From positions 310,001 to 374,000 of the forward strand of contig NZ_JAUSYN010000002.1 of NCBI RefSeq assembly GCF_030816915.1: a DNA stretch of 64,000 bases, given 5' to 3'. The stretch's first letter is position 1, and each line of letters begins with the position of its first letter. The position numbers and the translations under genes are program-made. The notes beneath the pieces were generated by a model. It was not told the DNA's origin, did not search any database, and was given only the letters and a program-made list of their open reading frames with translations. This DNA comes from Streptomyces sp. B3I8 (GTDB lineage: Bacteria; Actinomycetota; Actinomycetes; Streptomycetales; Streptomycetaceae). This document shows, piece after piece, positions 53,132-63,389 of the stretch.

Positions 53132-54583
53132 TCAGCCCGCCGCGGTGTCCTCCCCGGCGGTGAGCCGCGCGATCGGGGCGGGCGGGGCCGCGGCCGGAAG
53201 GTCGATCCGAAGCAGCGCGCCACCGCGTGCGGAGCGGGCGACGGTGGCCCGGCCGCCGTGGGCGTCGACGACCCGCTGCACGATCGACAGCCCCAGACCG
53301 GATCCCGGCAACGCCCGGGCGCTGTCGGCACGGTAGAACCGGTCGAACACCCGCGGTACGTCGGCGGCGTCGATGCCCGGCCCGGCATCGTCGACCTCGA
53401 GCACCACCGACGCGTCCTCGGCACGGAGCCGGACCTGGACCGGCTGGTCCGCGGGGGACCACTTGCCGGCGTTGTCGACGAGGTTGAGCACCGCCCGCTC
53501 GAGCGCGGCGGGACGCCCGCTCACCCACACGGAGGTCACATCGAGCGCGACCTCGACCTCGGGCGCGCGGGAACGCGCCCGGGTCACGGCGGCCGCCACC
53601 ACGTCGGCGAGGTCGAGCAGCTCGGTGCTCTCGTCACTGACGTCACCGCGCGCCAGGTCGGTCAGCTCGGCTGCTAGGGTGCTCAACTCGGCCACCTGGG
53701 CGCCAAGATCGTTGAGCAGCCGAGTCCGGCTCGCCGCCGGCAGTGCGCTGTCCAGGGTGCCGCGCCGATCGAGCCGGATCAGCAGCTCGACGTTGAGGCG
53801 CAGGCTGGTGAGCGGGGTCTTGAGCTCGTGGGCGGCGTCCTCGGCGAGCAGCCGCTGAGCCCGCCGGGAGTCCCGGAGCGCGGCGAGCATGTCGTTGATC
53901 GACCGGATCAGCTGCCGGATCTCCCCACCGCCCTCATCAGGGATGTCGGCGTCGAGATCCCGGGTGCGCGCGACACGTACCGCGACGGCGGTCAGCCGGT
54001 CGATCGGTGCCAGCCCGGTCCGTGCCACGGTCCGTCCGACAAGGGCACCGCCGACCACGCAGAGCAGCCCGATCAGGAGCATGCCGAACCCGAACTGGTT
54101 GATCGGGCTGTCGTCGGCGACCTGGGCCACCTGGACCGCGCCGTCGCCCGCCCGCAGCGTGTAGGTGAGGTAGCCGTCCTCGTCGCTGTCCTTCGACTCC
54201 ATCAGGTCGGCCGACGCGCCCTGCGCCACCCGCTCGGCGTGCTCGCTGACGGGGGGCAGCGCGGGTTGGCCGGCCGGCGTCCGGGTCGAGCCGTCGGGCA
54301 GGATGACCCGCACCAGCCGACCTGATCCGGGATACGGCGGCAGCTCGACCTGCGCCAGACCGGCACGCTGCGCGTTGGTCGCCAGGACGCGGGCGTCGGC
54401 GCGCAGCTGACTCTTGGCGCTGTCCTGCAGCTCCTGGCCCAGGAGTTGGCTGGCCACCTGGAAGGCCACGAACACGCTGACCGCGATGGCCGTCGCCGCG
54501 ATCACCGTCAGCCTGGCCCGCAGGGACCGCCGGCGCCACCATCGGGTCAGCCGGCGCGGTTCCCGGCCGGCGGGCCTGCTCAC
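53132..54583 (-). CDS. Sensor histidine kinase
   Basis: 483 residues. Two membrane segments (about 27-47 and 165-187) flank an extracytoplasmic sensor region; then HAMP ([18 protein letters not shown]), HisKA with [15 protein letters not shown], and HATPase with [18 protein letters not shown] and GSGLGLSIV. All catalytic boxes are intact. GTG 54583 overlaps the regulator stop as GTGA, so this is a coupled OmpR-type two-component system. Signal unknown; the convergent MMPL exporter is a likely target. Confidence 0.92.
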   Translation of the reverse strand: MSRPAGREPRRLTRWWRRRSLRARLTVIAATAIAVSVFVAFQVASQLLGQELQDSAKSQLRADARVLATNAQRAGLAQVELPPYPGSGRLVRVILPDGSTRTPAGQPALPPVSEHAERVAQGASADLMESKDSDEDGYLTYTLRAGDGAVQVAQVADDSPINQFGFGMLLIGLLCVVGGALVGRTVARTGLAPIDRLTAVAVRVARTRDLDADIPDEGGGEIRQLIRSINDMLAALRDSRRAQRLLAEDAAHELKTPLTSLRLNVELLIRLDRRGTLDSALPAASRTRLLNDLGAQVAELSTLAAELTDLARGDVSDESTELLDLADVVAAAVTRARSRAPEVEVALDVTSVWVSGRPAALERAVLNLVDNAGKWSPADQPVQVRLRAEDASVVLEVDDAGPGIDAADVPRVFDRFYRADSARALPGSGLGLSIVQRVVDAHGGRATVARSARGGALLRIDLPAAAPPAPIARLTAGEDTAAG

Positions 54584-55272
54584 GGAGGAGTCTCCCGCAG
54601 CACGTATCCCAGGCCGCGCAGCGTGTAGATCAATCGCGGCTCGCCCTCGGCCTCCATCTTGCGGCGCAGGTAGCTCACGTACACCTGGAGGTTGTTGGCG
54701 GTGGCGCTCATGTCGAAGCCCCAGATCGCCTCGAACAGCACGTCGCGGGTCAAGACCCGGGTCGCGTTGCCCATGAGGACCTGCAGGAGGGAGAACTCGG
54801 TCCGGGTCAGGCGCAGCGGCCGCCCGCCACGCCACGCCTCGAACCTGTCGGAATCGAGCCGGACGTCGGCGAACGACAGGATCTGCGACTCCCCGGCGGT
54901 CGGCGTGCGTCGGCGCAGCAGGGCCCGCACCCGGGCCAGCAACTCCTCGGTGGCGAACGGCTTGGGCAGATAGTCGTCGGCGCCCGCGTCCAGCCCCGTG
55001 ACCCGGTCGGAGACCTGGTCACGGGCGGTCAGCATCAGCACCGGAAGATCCCGACCCGCGGCCCGCAACCGCCGACAGGTCTCCAACCCACCGAGGCGGG
55101 GCATCATCACGTCGAGGATCAGCAGATCCAGCGTGTCGCCCTCGGCCCCAGCGACCCCGTCGAGCACGGCGAAACCGTTGGCGACGGTGCTGGTGTCGTA
55201 ACCCTCGACCTGGAGCACCCGCTCCAGCGACTCACGGATGGCCGCTTCATCATCCGCGATCATGATCCGCAC
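54580..55272 (-). CDS. OmpR-family response regulator
   Basis: 230 residues. Receiver domain with phosphoacceptor Asp54 (LLILDVMMP), acidic pair DDE near the start and KPF lysine; C-terminal winged helix with [13 protein letters not shown] and [13 protein letters not shown] 55272 has GGAAGGGGG upstream and is preferred to the extended frame. Co-transcribed with, and upstream of, the histidine kinase. Confidence 0.93.
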   Translation of the reverse strand: MRIMIADDEAAIRESLERVLQVEGYDTSTVANGFAVLDGVAGAEGDTLDLLILDVMMPRLGGLETCRRLRAAGRDLPVLMLTARDQVSDRVTGLDAGADDYLPKPFATEELLARVRALLRRRTPTAGESQILSFADVRLDSDRFEAWRGGRPLRLTRTEFSLLQVLMGNATRVLTRDVLFEAIWGFDMSATANNLQVYVSYLRRKMEAEGEPRLIYTLRGLGYVLRETPP

Positions 55273-55329
55273 GCCGGTCCCGCCCCCTTCCAGTCGATGT
55301 TTTTGCCGCTCAGTGTCCCCGATCAACCT

Positions 55330-56632
55330 GAGGCCAGTATTAGAGCGTCGCTGGGGAGGGCCCGCGCTTTGCTGCGCGACTGGGCCCGCGACGACTGGCA
55401 GTTCCAGGACTGGCTGCACCGCGCCCGTGAACAACACGCGGTGTGGACACGGTCCGGGCGCCCGGCCGACCTGCTGGACGGCACCGATTTCACCGAGGGC
55501 ATGTCCTGGTCCGCACGGCGCGGAATGCCGCCGACATCGCCGCCTTCCCCGATCGGTCCTCCGCCGCCGCGACCCGGCGCCGGCCGCGCCGGCGCTGGTG
55601 ACGGTGCTGGCACTCGTCGCCTCCGGCACGGCGGTGACCGCGCTCGTCGAGCGGGGCCAGGCCGTCGCGCAAAGGCGCAGCGCCCTGGCCCGGACCGTCG
55701 CCGCGGAAGCGCAGAACCTGCTCAGGTCCCAGCCCGGCCCGGCCAGGCAACTCGCCATTACCGCCTACCGACTGGACCCGACGATCGGCACCGCCGGAAC
55801 GGTGGCCGCACTGCAAGCCCCGGGCATCTTCGACCGCACCGACCCGTGCTCGATCTGGCCGCCGCCGGCGACGCCCGCACCCTGCTGCTGTCCACCGGCA
55901 GGAACATTGCCGTCTAGAACGCCTCCGGTGGCCGGATCAGCAGCGTCGCGGGTGTCGCCGCGGGGCCGCTCGCCGTCAGCCCGGACGGACGGGTGCCGGC
56001 GGACGGCACAGCGACAGGCGCCGTGAGGCTGTGGTCGCCGGCCGATCGCAGGCGCCCCGCGCCGCCGGCCGACCTCATGAGCAAGCCGCGCGCCGTCGCC
56101 GCCGTGGCCATCAGCGCGGACGCACGACTGCTCGCCGCGGGCGGTCCCGACAGCGCCGTCCGGCTCTGGGACATCTCCGCCCCCGCCGCGACCCGGCCTC
56201 TGCCGTCACTGACCGGCCACCCCGGGGGCGTCGACTCCCTGGCGTTCTCCCCGACCCGCCGTCTGCGTGGAGGACGGCGACACGAGCGACGTCATCGGTC
56301 CGGCGGACAATCGCGGACGGGTGTCACTGTGGGACGTCGGCGCCCCGCGGGCACCCGTGCCGCAGGGGGTCATGGCCTACCTGATCTCCATCAGCATCGC
56401 GGGAACCGTCGCCTTCAGCCCCACCGGACACTTTCTGGTGACCACGATCTCCGGATCGGTGGACGTGTGGAGCACCGTCCCGGAAGACGACGAGGACCAA
56501 CTGTGCACGGCCGTCGGTGACGTGATCGACCAGGAGGAGTGGCGGCGGTACGTGCCCCATGAGCGGTACGCCCCGCCGTGCGCCCGGTCCGACCCCGGCA
56601 GAATCCACACGGTGCCCGCAGCCACCCCCTGA
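55330..56632 (+). pseudogene. STAND/WD40 protein, frameshifted remnant
   Basis: Pieces of one protein occur in successive frames: [16 protein letters not shown] and WSARRGMPP (about 55365-55530), a membrane segment [15 protein letters not shown] followed by [16 protein letters not shown] (55590-55720), WD40 blades (VAISADARLLAAGGPDSAVR, RLWDIS, 56095-56190) and a terminal VDVWSTVPED with EEWRRYVPHERYAPPC (56455-56580). This order fits C-terminal halves of actinobacterial STAND-WD40 proteins. At least three frame changes and a missing N-terminus mean it is not functional. Confidence 0.75.
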
Positions 56633-56752
56633 CGGCCCCGGTGGCCGGGACCGTGGGAGGGCCGACGGCACTCGTCCCGGTGCTCCGGGTCACCGTCCGC
56701 GGCGGCACCCTCTTGCCGGCGAAGCGGCCACCGAGTTCCCGCCCCGCCCCAA

Positions 56753-56839
56753 CCTCGACCGTGCGGTGCGCGTGGCCCTGTCACGGCACCCGCGCCGTCC
56801 ACTCCGGGTCGCTGAACTTGGTGGTGGCCAGGTGCTCGG
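56753..56839 (-). repeat. 87-bp direct repeat, right copy
   Basis: Native copy: it contains the intact 3' end and stop of the lipoate-ligase-like gene and 28 bases beyond, reading GHAHRTVE in frame. Beyond that, sequence differs from the left copy at 47929-48015. The two copies bound an 8.8-kb block. Confidence 0.92.
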
Positions 56840-57845
56840 CCCGGGCCATCTCCTCGGCGGTGACCTGGCCGGACGTCAGGCCGTGACGGGCGCGGAAGGA
56901 CGCGAGCATGCGGTCGATGACCGTCTCGCGCGGCAGACCCGTCTGCCTGCGCAGCGGGTCCACCCGCTTCTTCGCGCTGGCCGTGCCCTTGTCCGACATC
57001 TTCTCCTTGCCGATGCGCAGCACCTCCAGCATCTTGTCCGCGTCGATGTCATAACTCATCGTCACGTGATGCAGCACCGCACCCGGCCCGCCGTCGGTCG
57101 CCACCATCCGCTTCTGCGCGGCGCCACCGATCTTGCCGACCTCCGTGGCGATGTCGTTCAGCGGCTGGTACCACGCCTTGATCCCCATGTCACCGAGCGC
57201 GGCCAGCACCCACTCGTCCAGGTAGGCGTAGGACTCGGCGAACGACAGCCCGGAGACCAGCGGGGCCGGGACGGAGAGGGAGTACGTGACGGTATTTCCC
57301 GGTTCGACGAACATGGCGCCGCCGCCGGAGACGCGTCGGACGACCGTCACGTCGTGGCGGGCGGCGCCGGCGGGGTCGACCTCGTTGCGCAGGGACTGGA
57401 AGCTGCCGATGATGACGGCCGGTGACGCCCACTCCCACACGCGCAGTGTGGGCGGGCGGCGGCCGGCGGCCACCTCGGCGGTGAGTACCTCGTCCAGGGC
57501 CATGTGCAGGGCGGGCGACTGGGGCTCGTCGCGGATGAGCTGCCACTCGTAGTCGGACCAGTCCGTGGCCCGCGCCAGGGCCCGGCGGACGGCGACCGCC
57601 ACTCCCTCCGCCGTGATGCCGTACATCACCGTGCCCTCGGGGAGCCCGCCCCTGACGCGGGCGGTCAGACCTGCCGCGTCGGTCTCGGCGGGGGCGCCCT
57701 CCAGCGACGCGTCGATGGCAGGCAGGGCCTCGTCGGGCTCCAGGAAGAAGTCCCCGGCCACCCGCACGTTGCGCAGCGCCCCCTCCACCACGTCCAGATC
57801 GACGACCACCAGCTTCCCACCGGGGATCTTGTACTCGCCATGCAT
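56781..57845 (-). CDS. Lipoate-protein ligase A family protein
   Basis: 354 residues. N-terminal 90 residues form a C-terminal-type LplA accessory domain (KIPGGKLVVVDLDVVEGAL, ALPAIDASLEG), followed by the catalytic BPL/LplA domain: LHMALDEVL, RVWEWASPAVIIGSFQSL, RRVSGGGAMFVEPGNTVTYSL and KIGGAAQ. The fused order, accessory domain first, is common in actinobacteria. It probably attaches lipoate or octanoate to 2-oxoacid dehydrogenase subunits. ATG 57845 follows GGAGGCG. Its 3' end was copied to 47929-48015. Confidence 0.85.
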   Translation of the reverse strand: MHGEYKIPGGKLVVVDLDVVEGALRNVRVAGDFFLEPDEALPAIDASLEGAPAETDAAGLTARVRGGLPEGTVMYGITAEGVAVAVRRALARATDWSDYEWQLIRDEPQSPALHMALDEVLTAEVAAGRRPPTLRVWEWASPAVIIGSFQSLRNEVDPAGAARHDVTVVRRVSGGGAMFVEPGNTVTYSLSVPAPLVSGLSFAESYAYLDEWVLAALGDMGIKAWYQPLNDIATEVGKIGGAAQKRMVATDGGPGAVLHHVTMSYDIDADKMLEVLRIGKEKMSDKGTASAKKRVDPLRRQTGLPRETVIDRMLASFRARHGLTSGQVTAEEMARAEHLATTKFSDPEWTARVP

Positions 57846-58044
57846 CGCGCCCGCCTCCGTCGCTGTCACTCGGTGCCGGCATCCACCGTATGCGCGGGTG
57901 GGGGCGGTGGACATGGCACCCCGACCGGACCGGAGCTGCCCGCGGGTGCGGGCGGTCACAACCCGGGCCGTGCAGGGGGCAGATCGGAGTACGATCACCG
58001 AAAAAGTGCGGTGGAGGACCACCCCGCGGACGACGGAGCCTGCC

Positions 58045-58836
58045 ATGACGAGTGCCACCCCTCAGCCTCCCCGGATCGACACCAGCAAGGCTCACCCCGC
58101 ACGGGTCTACGACTGGCTGCTGGGCGGCAAGGACAACTACCCCGTCGACGAGGCCGTGGGCAGCACCCTGCCGCCCGAGGCACGCGACGGGGCGCGGCAG
58201 AACCGCGAGTTCATGCACCGCGCCGCCGCCTATCTCGCCGCGCAGGGCATCGACCAGTTCCTCGACATCGGCACCGGCATTCCCACCGCGCCCAACCTCC
58301 ACCAGATCGTGCAGCGGACCGTGCCCTCCGCCCGCGTCGTCTACGCGGACAACGACCCGATCGTGCTGCGGCACGCCGAAGCCCTGCTCATCAGTGACCC
58401 CGCGGGTGCCACCGACTACATCCAGGCCGATGTGCGCGATCCGGACGAGATAGTGCGGCACGCGCGCGGTGTTCTCGACTTCGACCGGCCGATCGCGCTC
58501 TCGGTGATCGCCTTGATGCACTTCATCAGCGACGAGCAGGACGCCCACGGCATCGTCCGCAGGCTGGTGGACGTGCTGCCCCCGGGCAGCTACCTGGTCC
58601 TCTCGCACGCCGGGATCGACGTGTTCCCCGACCTGGCCCAGCAGGTGGTCGACCAGTACGCGAAGGGAGGCATCCGCCTCGCCTTCCGTACCCGTGAGGA
58701 GGTGGCCCGCTTCTTCGACGGACTCGAGTTGGTTCCGCCGGGCCTGGTCGCCGCCACCGAGTGGACCGGCTCCCCCACGCCTCCCGAGAACCCGGAGGGC
58801 AGCGGCATCTACGCGGCCGTGGCCCGTATTCCCTGA
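58045..58836 (+). CDS. SAM-dependent methyltransferase (Methyltransf_19 type)
   Basis: 263 residues of the actinobacterial family formerly called DUF574. Landmarks: IDTSKAHPARVYDWLLGGKDNY at the start, FLDIGTGIPTAPN motif near 81-93, VVYADNDPIVL and a SHAGID-containing segment. Family members occur in many copies in Streptomyces, often with unknown substrate. ATG 58045 follows GGAG; it is divergent from the lipoate-ligase gene. Confidence 0.88.
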   Translation: MTSATPQPPRIDTSKAHPARVYDWLLGGKDNYPVDEAVGSTLPPEARDGARQNREFMHRAAAYLAAQGIDQFLDIGTGIPTAPNLHQIVQRTVPSARVVYADNDPIVLRHAEALLISDPAGATDYIQADVRDPDEIVRHARGVLDFDRPIALSVIALMHFISDEQDAHGIVRRLVDVLPPGSYLVLSHAGIDVFPDLAQQVVDQYAKGGIRLAFRTREEVARFFDGLELVPPGLVAATEWTGSPTPPENPEGSGIYAAVARIP

Positions 58837-59378
58837 CGGCCCTTGTCAGGACGGCCCGGTGGGCAGGTGGCCGGTGGACCGGTGACCGTACCCGGTCCAC
58901 CCGGGCGCCCGCCGGGAGGCCGGCCACCAGCCAGGGCAGTCACGTTGCCGCCGCCAGGACCCCCAGCGCCGTGGACCCGGCGTCGAGTACCCCCGCAGAG
59001 ACCTGCACGACACGGCGGGGCCTGGTGACCTCGCCGTGTCGTGCACGGAGATGGTGACCGCTACCGGATGCCCGTCGAACGGAGCGTCCGGTGTCCCGAG
59101 CCGACCCGGTACACCGCCTCCGAGTCGCCGGTGTGGACCAGGTGTGCGCCCCGCGAGGGCTCGGTGTGGCCGCCGAGGAGGGGGACGTGGACCTCGCCGC
59201 ACGTTGTGGCGGCGTCCGCCGCACCGTCCGCGCCCCCGCGCCCTCCCGTCCCCGCCCGCTCTGGGCAACGGTTCGGCCAGATTGATGGCCAGTTGTCCTC
59301 TTGCCCCGCAGCTCACCCCTCCCGCCCGGGTAGCCCTATGACGTCCGCTCGGGCGGGCGCGGGTGGGGGGAGCCGGCC
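58837..59378. other. 540-base gap, possible decayed sequence
   Basis: No intact gene. Mixed-frame fragments on the minus strand (for example DAPFDGHPVAVTISVHD and RGAHLVHTGDSEAVYRVGSG) have protein-like composition but no recognised family. This may be an old pseudogene. Confidence 0.35.
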
Positions 59379-60095
59379 GTGGTGGCACGGAGGGAATCGT
59401 GGGAGGCGACGGGCGGTCCGCGGCGCGCCCGTCGCCGGCGCACACTCGACACACTGCGGGCGCAGGGACGGTACGGCCCCGAACTGCGGGACGTGCTGCC
59501 CGCGTTCGCCGGGCTGGTGGTGCTCGCCTGCGCACTGGCGGCCGGGCTCGCCCTGCTGTACCGGGCGAGCGGCGCCGTCGCTCCGACGGCGATCGCGGTC
59601 GCGGGGGGCCTGGCACTCCTCATGCTCTTCCTGTACCGCCGCCCGCACGCTCGCCGCCGGCACGGTTACTACACCCCCGAGGAACTGGCGGAATTGGACG
59701 TGACGGGGCTGGTCAAGGCGGTGGCGAGGATGCTGCGCCGGGAGGGGTGGCGGGTGCGGCGGCCGTCGCGGCCGGGCCTCCCGCGACTGGCGGCGCGGGA
59801 CGCCGGGGGCCGACTGCTCGAGGTGGCGTTCCGGCCCGTCGCCGAACCCCTGCCCGGCGAGGACCCCTTGGGCGCGACGGCGGGGCCGCGCGCCCCGCAG
59901 CCGTCGTTGATGGTGGTGCACCGGGGCACCTTCAGCCGCCGGGACGCGTTGTGGGCACACAGACGGGGCGACGTGCACCTCATCGACGGTCCCCGGCTGA
60001 GGCGTTGGGCGGCGGGCACGCCGCTGAACGAACTCGACGGCGTTGGTGGTCTCGACGGCGGCGACGGTATCGACGGCCTCGACGGCGGCCCTTGA
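59379..60095 (+). CDS. Membrane protein with restriction-endonuclease-like domain
   Basis: 238 residues. Two adjacent hydrophobic helices (about 42-62 and 66-84) are followed by YYTPEELAELDVTGLVKAVARML and GWRVRRPSRPG, then a strand-rich part ending HRGDVHLIDGPRLRRW. That layout resembles membrane-anchored Mrr-like (PD-D/ExK) proteins of Streptomyces, but I do not see a complete D-ExK catalytic set. The tail has short Gly-Asp repeats (GLDGGDGIDGLDGG). GTG 59379 follows a G-rich ribosome site. Function unknown. Confidence 0.6.
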   Translation: MVARRESWEATGGPRRARRRRTLDTLRAQGRYGPELRDVLPAFAGLVVLACALAAGLALLYRASGAVAPTAIAVAGGLALLMLFLYRRPHARRRHGYYTPEELAELDVTGLVKAVARMLRREGWRVRRPSRPGLPRLAARDAGGRLLEVAFRPVAEPLPGEDPLGATAGPRAPQPSLMVVHRGTFSRRDALWAHRRGDVHLIDGPRLRRWAAGTPLNELDGVGGLDGGDGIDGLDGGP

Positions 60096-60629
<534 letters not shown>

Positions 60630-60737
60630 GCCGCGCACCGGGGGGGGGCGGGCCGCCGTCGCGGTGGTCGTCGCGTACGCGCGGCCCGTCCCGGACTGGG
60701 GGAGACCGGGCGAGCCGCATCCTCTCCGCACACCGTC

Positions 60738-61126
60738 ACTGGACCGGGCCGAGGGCGAAGCCGCCGTCGACGACGAGTTCCGAGCCGGTGGCGAAGCTCG
60801 CCCTGTCGGACGCCACGAACATGACGAAGGGCGTGATCTCGGCCGGCTGCGCCTGACGGGGGACGGCGAAACCGGCGGTGGGGACCAGTTCACACCACCG
60901 AGACGGGCCTCGGCGGCGGCGACGGCGGTCGTTCACTGGCCCTCGCTGGTGACGTCGGGCGTGACGCCGGGGGCCTGTCCGGGGGCCTGGGCGGCGATTC
61001 CCTCGGCGCCGTGGCGCGAGGCGACCACGGCGTTCGCGCCGGCTGCCGCGAACGCGTCGACCAGGTCCCGGCCGAGGGCGCCGCGGCACCGGTGATCAGA
61101 ACGGTCCTGCCGATGAACTCGGACAT
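60738..61126 (-). pseudogene. Short-chain dehydrogenase remnant
   Basis: The N-terminus reads MSEFIGRTVLITGAA, then the frame changes to GALGRDLVDAFAAAGANAVVASR. After a large internal loss it resumes near the C-terminus (ITPFVMFVASDRASFATGSE, LVVDGGFA). The catalytic YxxxK region is deleted. It lies just downstream of an intact SDR gene in the same direction. Confidence 0.75.
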
Positions 61127-61164
61127 GACGGCTCCCTGTCGGATCGGGCGTTTGATCGGGACGG

Positions 61165-62028
61165 TCAGCGCGCGGCGGTGAAGTCGTCCGCGTCGGTGGA
61201 ACGGGCGAGCTCCCGCTGGGCCTCCAGCGCGCCGAGCCGGTCCCGAAGCGCCGCGGTGGCCGCCTGGTAGGCGTCCGAGCCGAGCGTGAGCCGCCTGGGC
61301 GCCTCGTCGAGGTCGGCGGAGGCGATGATCGCGGCAGCGATCTTCGCGGGGTCACCGGGGGCGGGCAGCGGCGGGAGCTCACCGGCCAGCGAGCGACGGA
61401 GCCGCCCCGGGGCCGCGTCCGCGTACGCGGGCAGCGGCGTGCCCATGTCTGCGCTGGGGCCGGCGAACGCGGTGCGTGCGACGCCGGGTTCGACGAGGGT
61501 GACGCCGATGCCGAACGGGGCGATGTCCACGGCGGCGGACTCCCAGAACCCTTCGATGCCCCACTTGGTCGCGTGGTAGAGGCTCATCGCCGGGAAGGCG
61601 ACCTGCCCTCCGACGCTGGCGATCTGGACGATCCGTCCTCCACCCTGGGCGCGCAGACGCGGGATCACGGCCCGGGCCAGTTGGATCGAGCCGGTCAGGT
61701 TGGTCGCGATCTGGCGGTCGATCTGCTCGTCGGAGAGCTCCTCGGCCGCTCCGAACAGACCGTAACCGGCGTTCGACACGACCACGTCGATGTGTCCGAG
61801 TTCGGCGAACGCGCGGTCGACGACCGTCCGCACGGCCGCCGTGTCGGTCACGTCGAGCGTCGCACGCCACAACCGGTCGCCGTGCTCGGCGGCGAGGTCG
61901 TCCAGCGCGGCCGTCCTGCGAGCGGTGGCCGCGACACGGTCCCCGCGAGCGAGGAGTTGTTCGGCCAGTTCGCGGCCGAATCCGGAGGAGGTGCCGGTGA
62001 TGAACCAGGTCCTGGTCCTGTCCGGCAT
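61165..62028 (-). CDS. Short-chain dehydrogenase/reductase
   Basis: 287 residues. Classical SDR: cofactor loop TGTSSGFGRELA near residue 10, NAG in VVSNAGYG, catalytic Ser in QIASVGG and YHATKWG with Tyr and Lys. The C-terminal PGVARTAFAG follows the family. The start is uncertain: ATG 62028, 62040 and 62067 are all in frame near repeated MTRTM-like codons; 62028 places the Rossmann motif at the usual distance. It is divergent from a TetR gene and shares an inverted-repeat operator region, so is probably its target. Confidence 0.85.
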   Translation of the reverse strand: MPDRTRTWFITGTSSGFGRELAEQLLARGDRVAATARRTAALDDLAAEHGDRLWRATLDVTDTAAVRTVVDRAFAELGHIDVVVSNAGYGLFGAAEELSDEQIDRQIATNLTGSIQLARAVIPRLRAQGGGRIVQIASVGGQVAFPAMSLYHATKWGIEGFWESAAVDIAPFGIGVTLVEPGVARTAFAGPSADMGTPLPAYADAAPGRLRRSLAGELPPLPAPGDPAKIAAAIIASADLDEAPRRLTLGSDAYQAATAALRDRLGALEAQRELARSTDADDFTAAR

Positions 62029-62086
62029 CGTCCTGGTCATGTTCGTCATCGTCCTGGCCATCTTTCGCAGGTGGGGTCGAGCGTTA

Positions 62087-62148
62087 GTAACCATCCGGTT
62101 AGTTACAACTATGCCACGACCGGGCTTGGTATGCAACCGGATGGTTAC
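62087..62148. promoter_or_regulatory. Paired operator between SDR and TetR genes
   Basis: GTAACCATCCGGTT (62087-62100) and its exact inverse AACCGGATGGTTAC (62135-62148) face each other across 34 bases. The right arm ends 13 bases before the TetR start. The arrangement is typical of TetR autorepression and control of a divergent target. Confidence 0.8.
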
Positions 62149-62161
62149 CTACACTGGTGGC

Positions 62162-62746
62162 ATGCCGCCCGACGCAACCCAGACCAAGCGCCGCATCCTC
62201 GGTGCCGCGCGCGCGGAGTTCGCCCGGTACGGCCTGGCCGGCGCCCGCGTCGAACGCATCGCGGAGAGCGCCAAGGCGAACAAGCGCTCCCTCTACGTGC
62301 ACTTCGGCGCCAAGGAGGAACTGTTCGACCTCGTCGTCGCGCAGAGCCTGATGGAACTCGCCGATGCCGTGCCGTTCGACGCGACGGCGCTGCCGCAGTA
62401 CGCGGGCGCGCTGTTCGACAGCCTCCAGGAGCGGCCGGACGTGCTCCGTCTGACCACGTGGGCCGCGCTCGAGAGACCGCAGCCGATCGAGGCCGAGCTC
62501 GACTCCTACCGCAGGAAGATCGCCGCCATCCGGGAGGCACAGTCCGCCGGGACCCTCTCGACGGCCCATGACGCCGTGAGCCTGCTCGCGATGGTCCTGG
62601 CTCTCGTCACGAGCTGGACCGGTTCCTCGTGGTCACTGCGCGCACTCGGCGACGGCACCGATCCCACGCGGCCGCCCGCGGAGTTCCGTACCCGCATGAC
62701 GGCAGCCGTCGAGGCGCTGGTGGCAGGCGCCGGGGCCGGTCGCTGA
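62162..62746 (+). CDS. TetR-family repressor
   Basis: 194 residues. N-terminal HTH: TKRRILGAARAEFARYGLAGARVERIAESAKANKRSLYVHFGAKEE-like pattern, standard for TetR, with the recognition helix in residues about 30-45. The C-terminal ligand domain is all helical. It likely represses itself and the divergent SDR gene through the inverted repeat at 62087-62148. The ribosome site (GGTGG) is weak and close. Confidence 0.9.
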   Translation: MPPDATQTKRRILGAARAEFARYGLAGARVERIAESAKANKRSLYVHFGAKEELFDLVVAQSLMELADAVPFDATALPQYAGALFDSLQERPDVLRLTTWAALERPQPIEAELDSYRRKIAAIREAQSAGTLSTAHDAVSLLAMVLALVTSWTGSSWSLRALGDGTDPTRPPAEFRTRMTAAVEALVAGAGAGR

Positions 62747-62825
62747 GCCCGCCCCGGGGCGCGGGAAGCGAACGACGACCGTCCCGCCCGCACCGAGCCG
62801 CCGCACCGGAAGGCTCCGCCTCTGC

Positions 62826-63245
62826 TTGAATGCCCGAGTGATCGAATGTGCGTTCCTCGCGGTCGTCGCGGCCCTCGTCGGATGGCTGATGCGACGGAAG
62901 CGGCGGCAACGGTCGGACACGGTGGCTGCCGGGGAGTCCGCCGGGGTGCCGTGCATGCTCAAGTGGGCTGCTCAGAGCGCTCGTTGGCGGGCGGGACGAC
63001 TGCTCGTGGGGCACTCCGGTCCGCTCGTCTGGACGCCTTCCTTCGGTAAGCGCGAGACCGTGCTGCCGGCCGGTCTGCGTCGGGCGGAGGTGCGGACACC
63101 CTCGGTGCGGGAGGCGCTCGCCATCAACCCGGGATCCCGGATCGTGCGGTGCGAGTCGTCCGACGGCGACATCCTGATCGCGGTCATGCCGGACGACTTG
63201 GCCACCATGATCGCCGCTCTCGAGGACGACGTCCGGGACGTGTAG
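62826..63245 (+). CDS. Small membrane-anchored protein, DUF2550-like
   Basis: 139 residues: one N-terminal hydrophobic helix (CAFLAVVAALVGWLM), an arginine-rich stop (RRKRRQR) and a compact strand-rich domain (MLKWAAQSARWRAGRLLVGH, LVWTPSFGKRETVLPAG). It resembles DUF2550 proteins by layout, but this is from memory. TTG 62826 is the longest start; GTG 62838 is also plausible. Function unknown. Confidence 0.55.
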   Translation: MNARVIECAFLAVVAALVGWLMRRKRRQRSDTVAAGESAGVPCMLKWAAQSARWRAGRLLVGHSGPLVWTPSFGKRETVLPAGLRRAEVRTPSVREALAINPGSRIVRCESSDGDILIAVMPDDLATMIAALEDDVRDV

Positions 63246-63389
63246 CGAAAGGGGCGCCGACCGCCCGCAGGGCGGGCCGGACGAGCGTGCGCGCCGGACA
63301 TTGCCGAACATTGCCGGACAGGGGGGAGCTTCGGCGACAGACCCCGGCCCAGGTGGGTCACTGCGGGGGCGGGTCGGTCCGGAGGCGGG

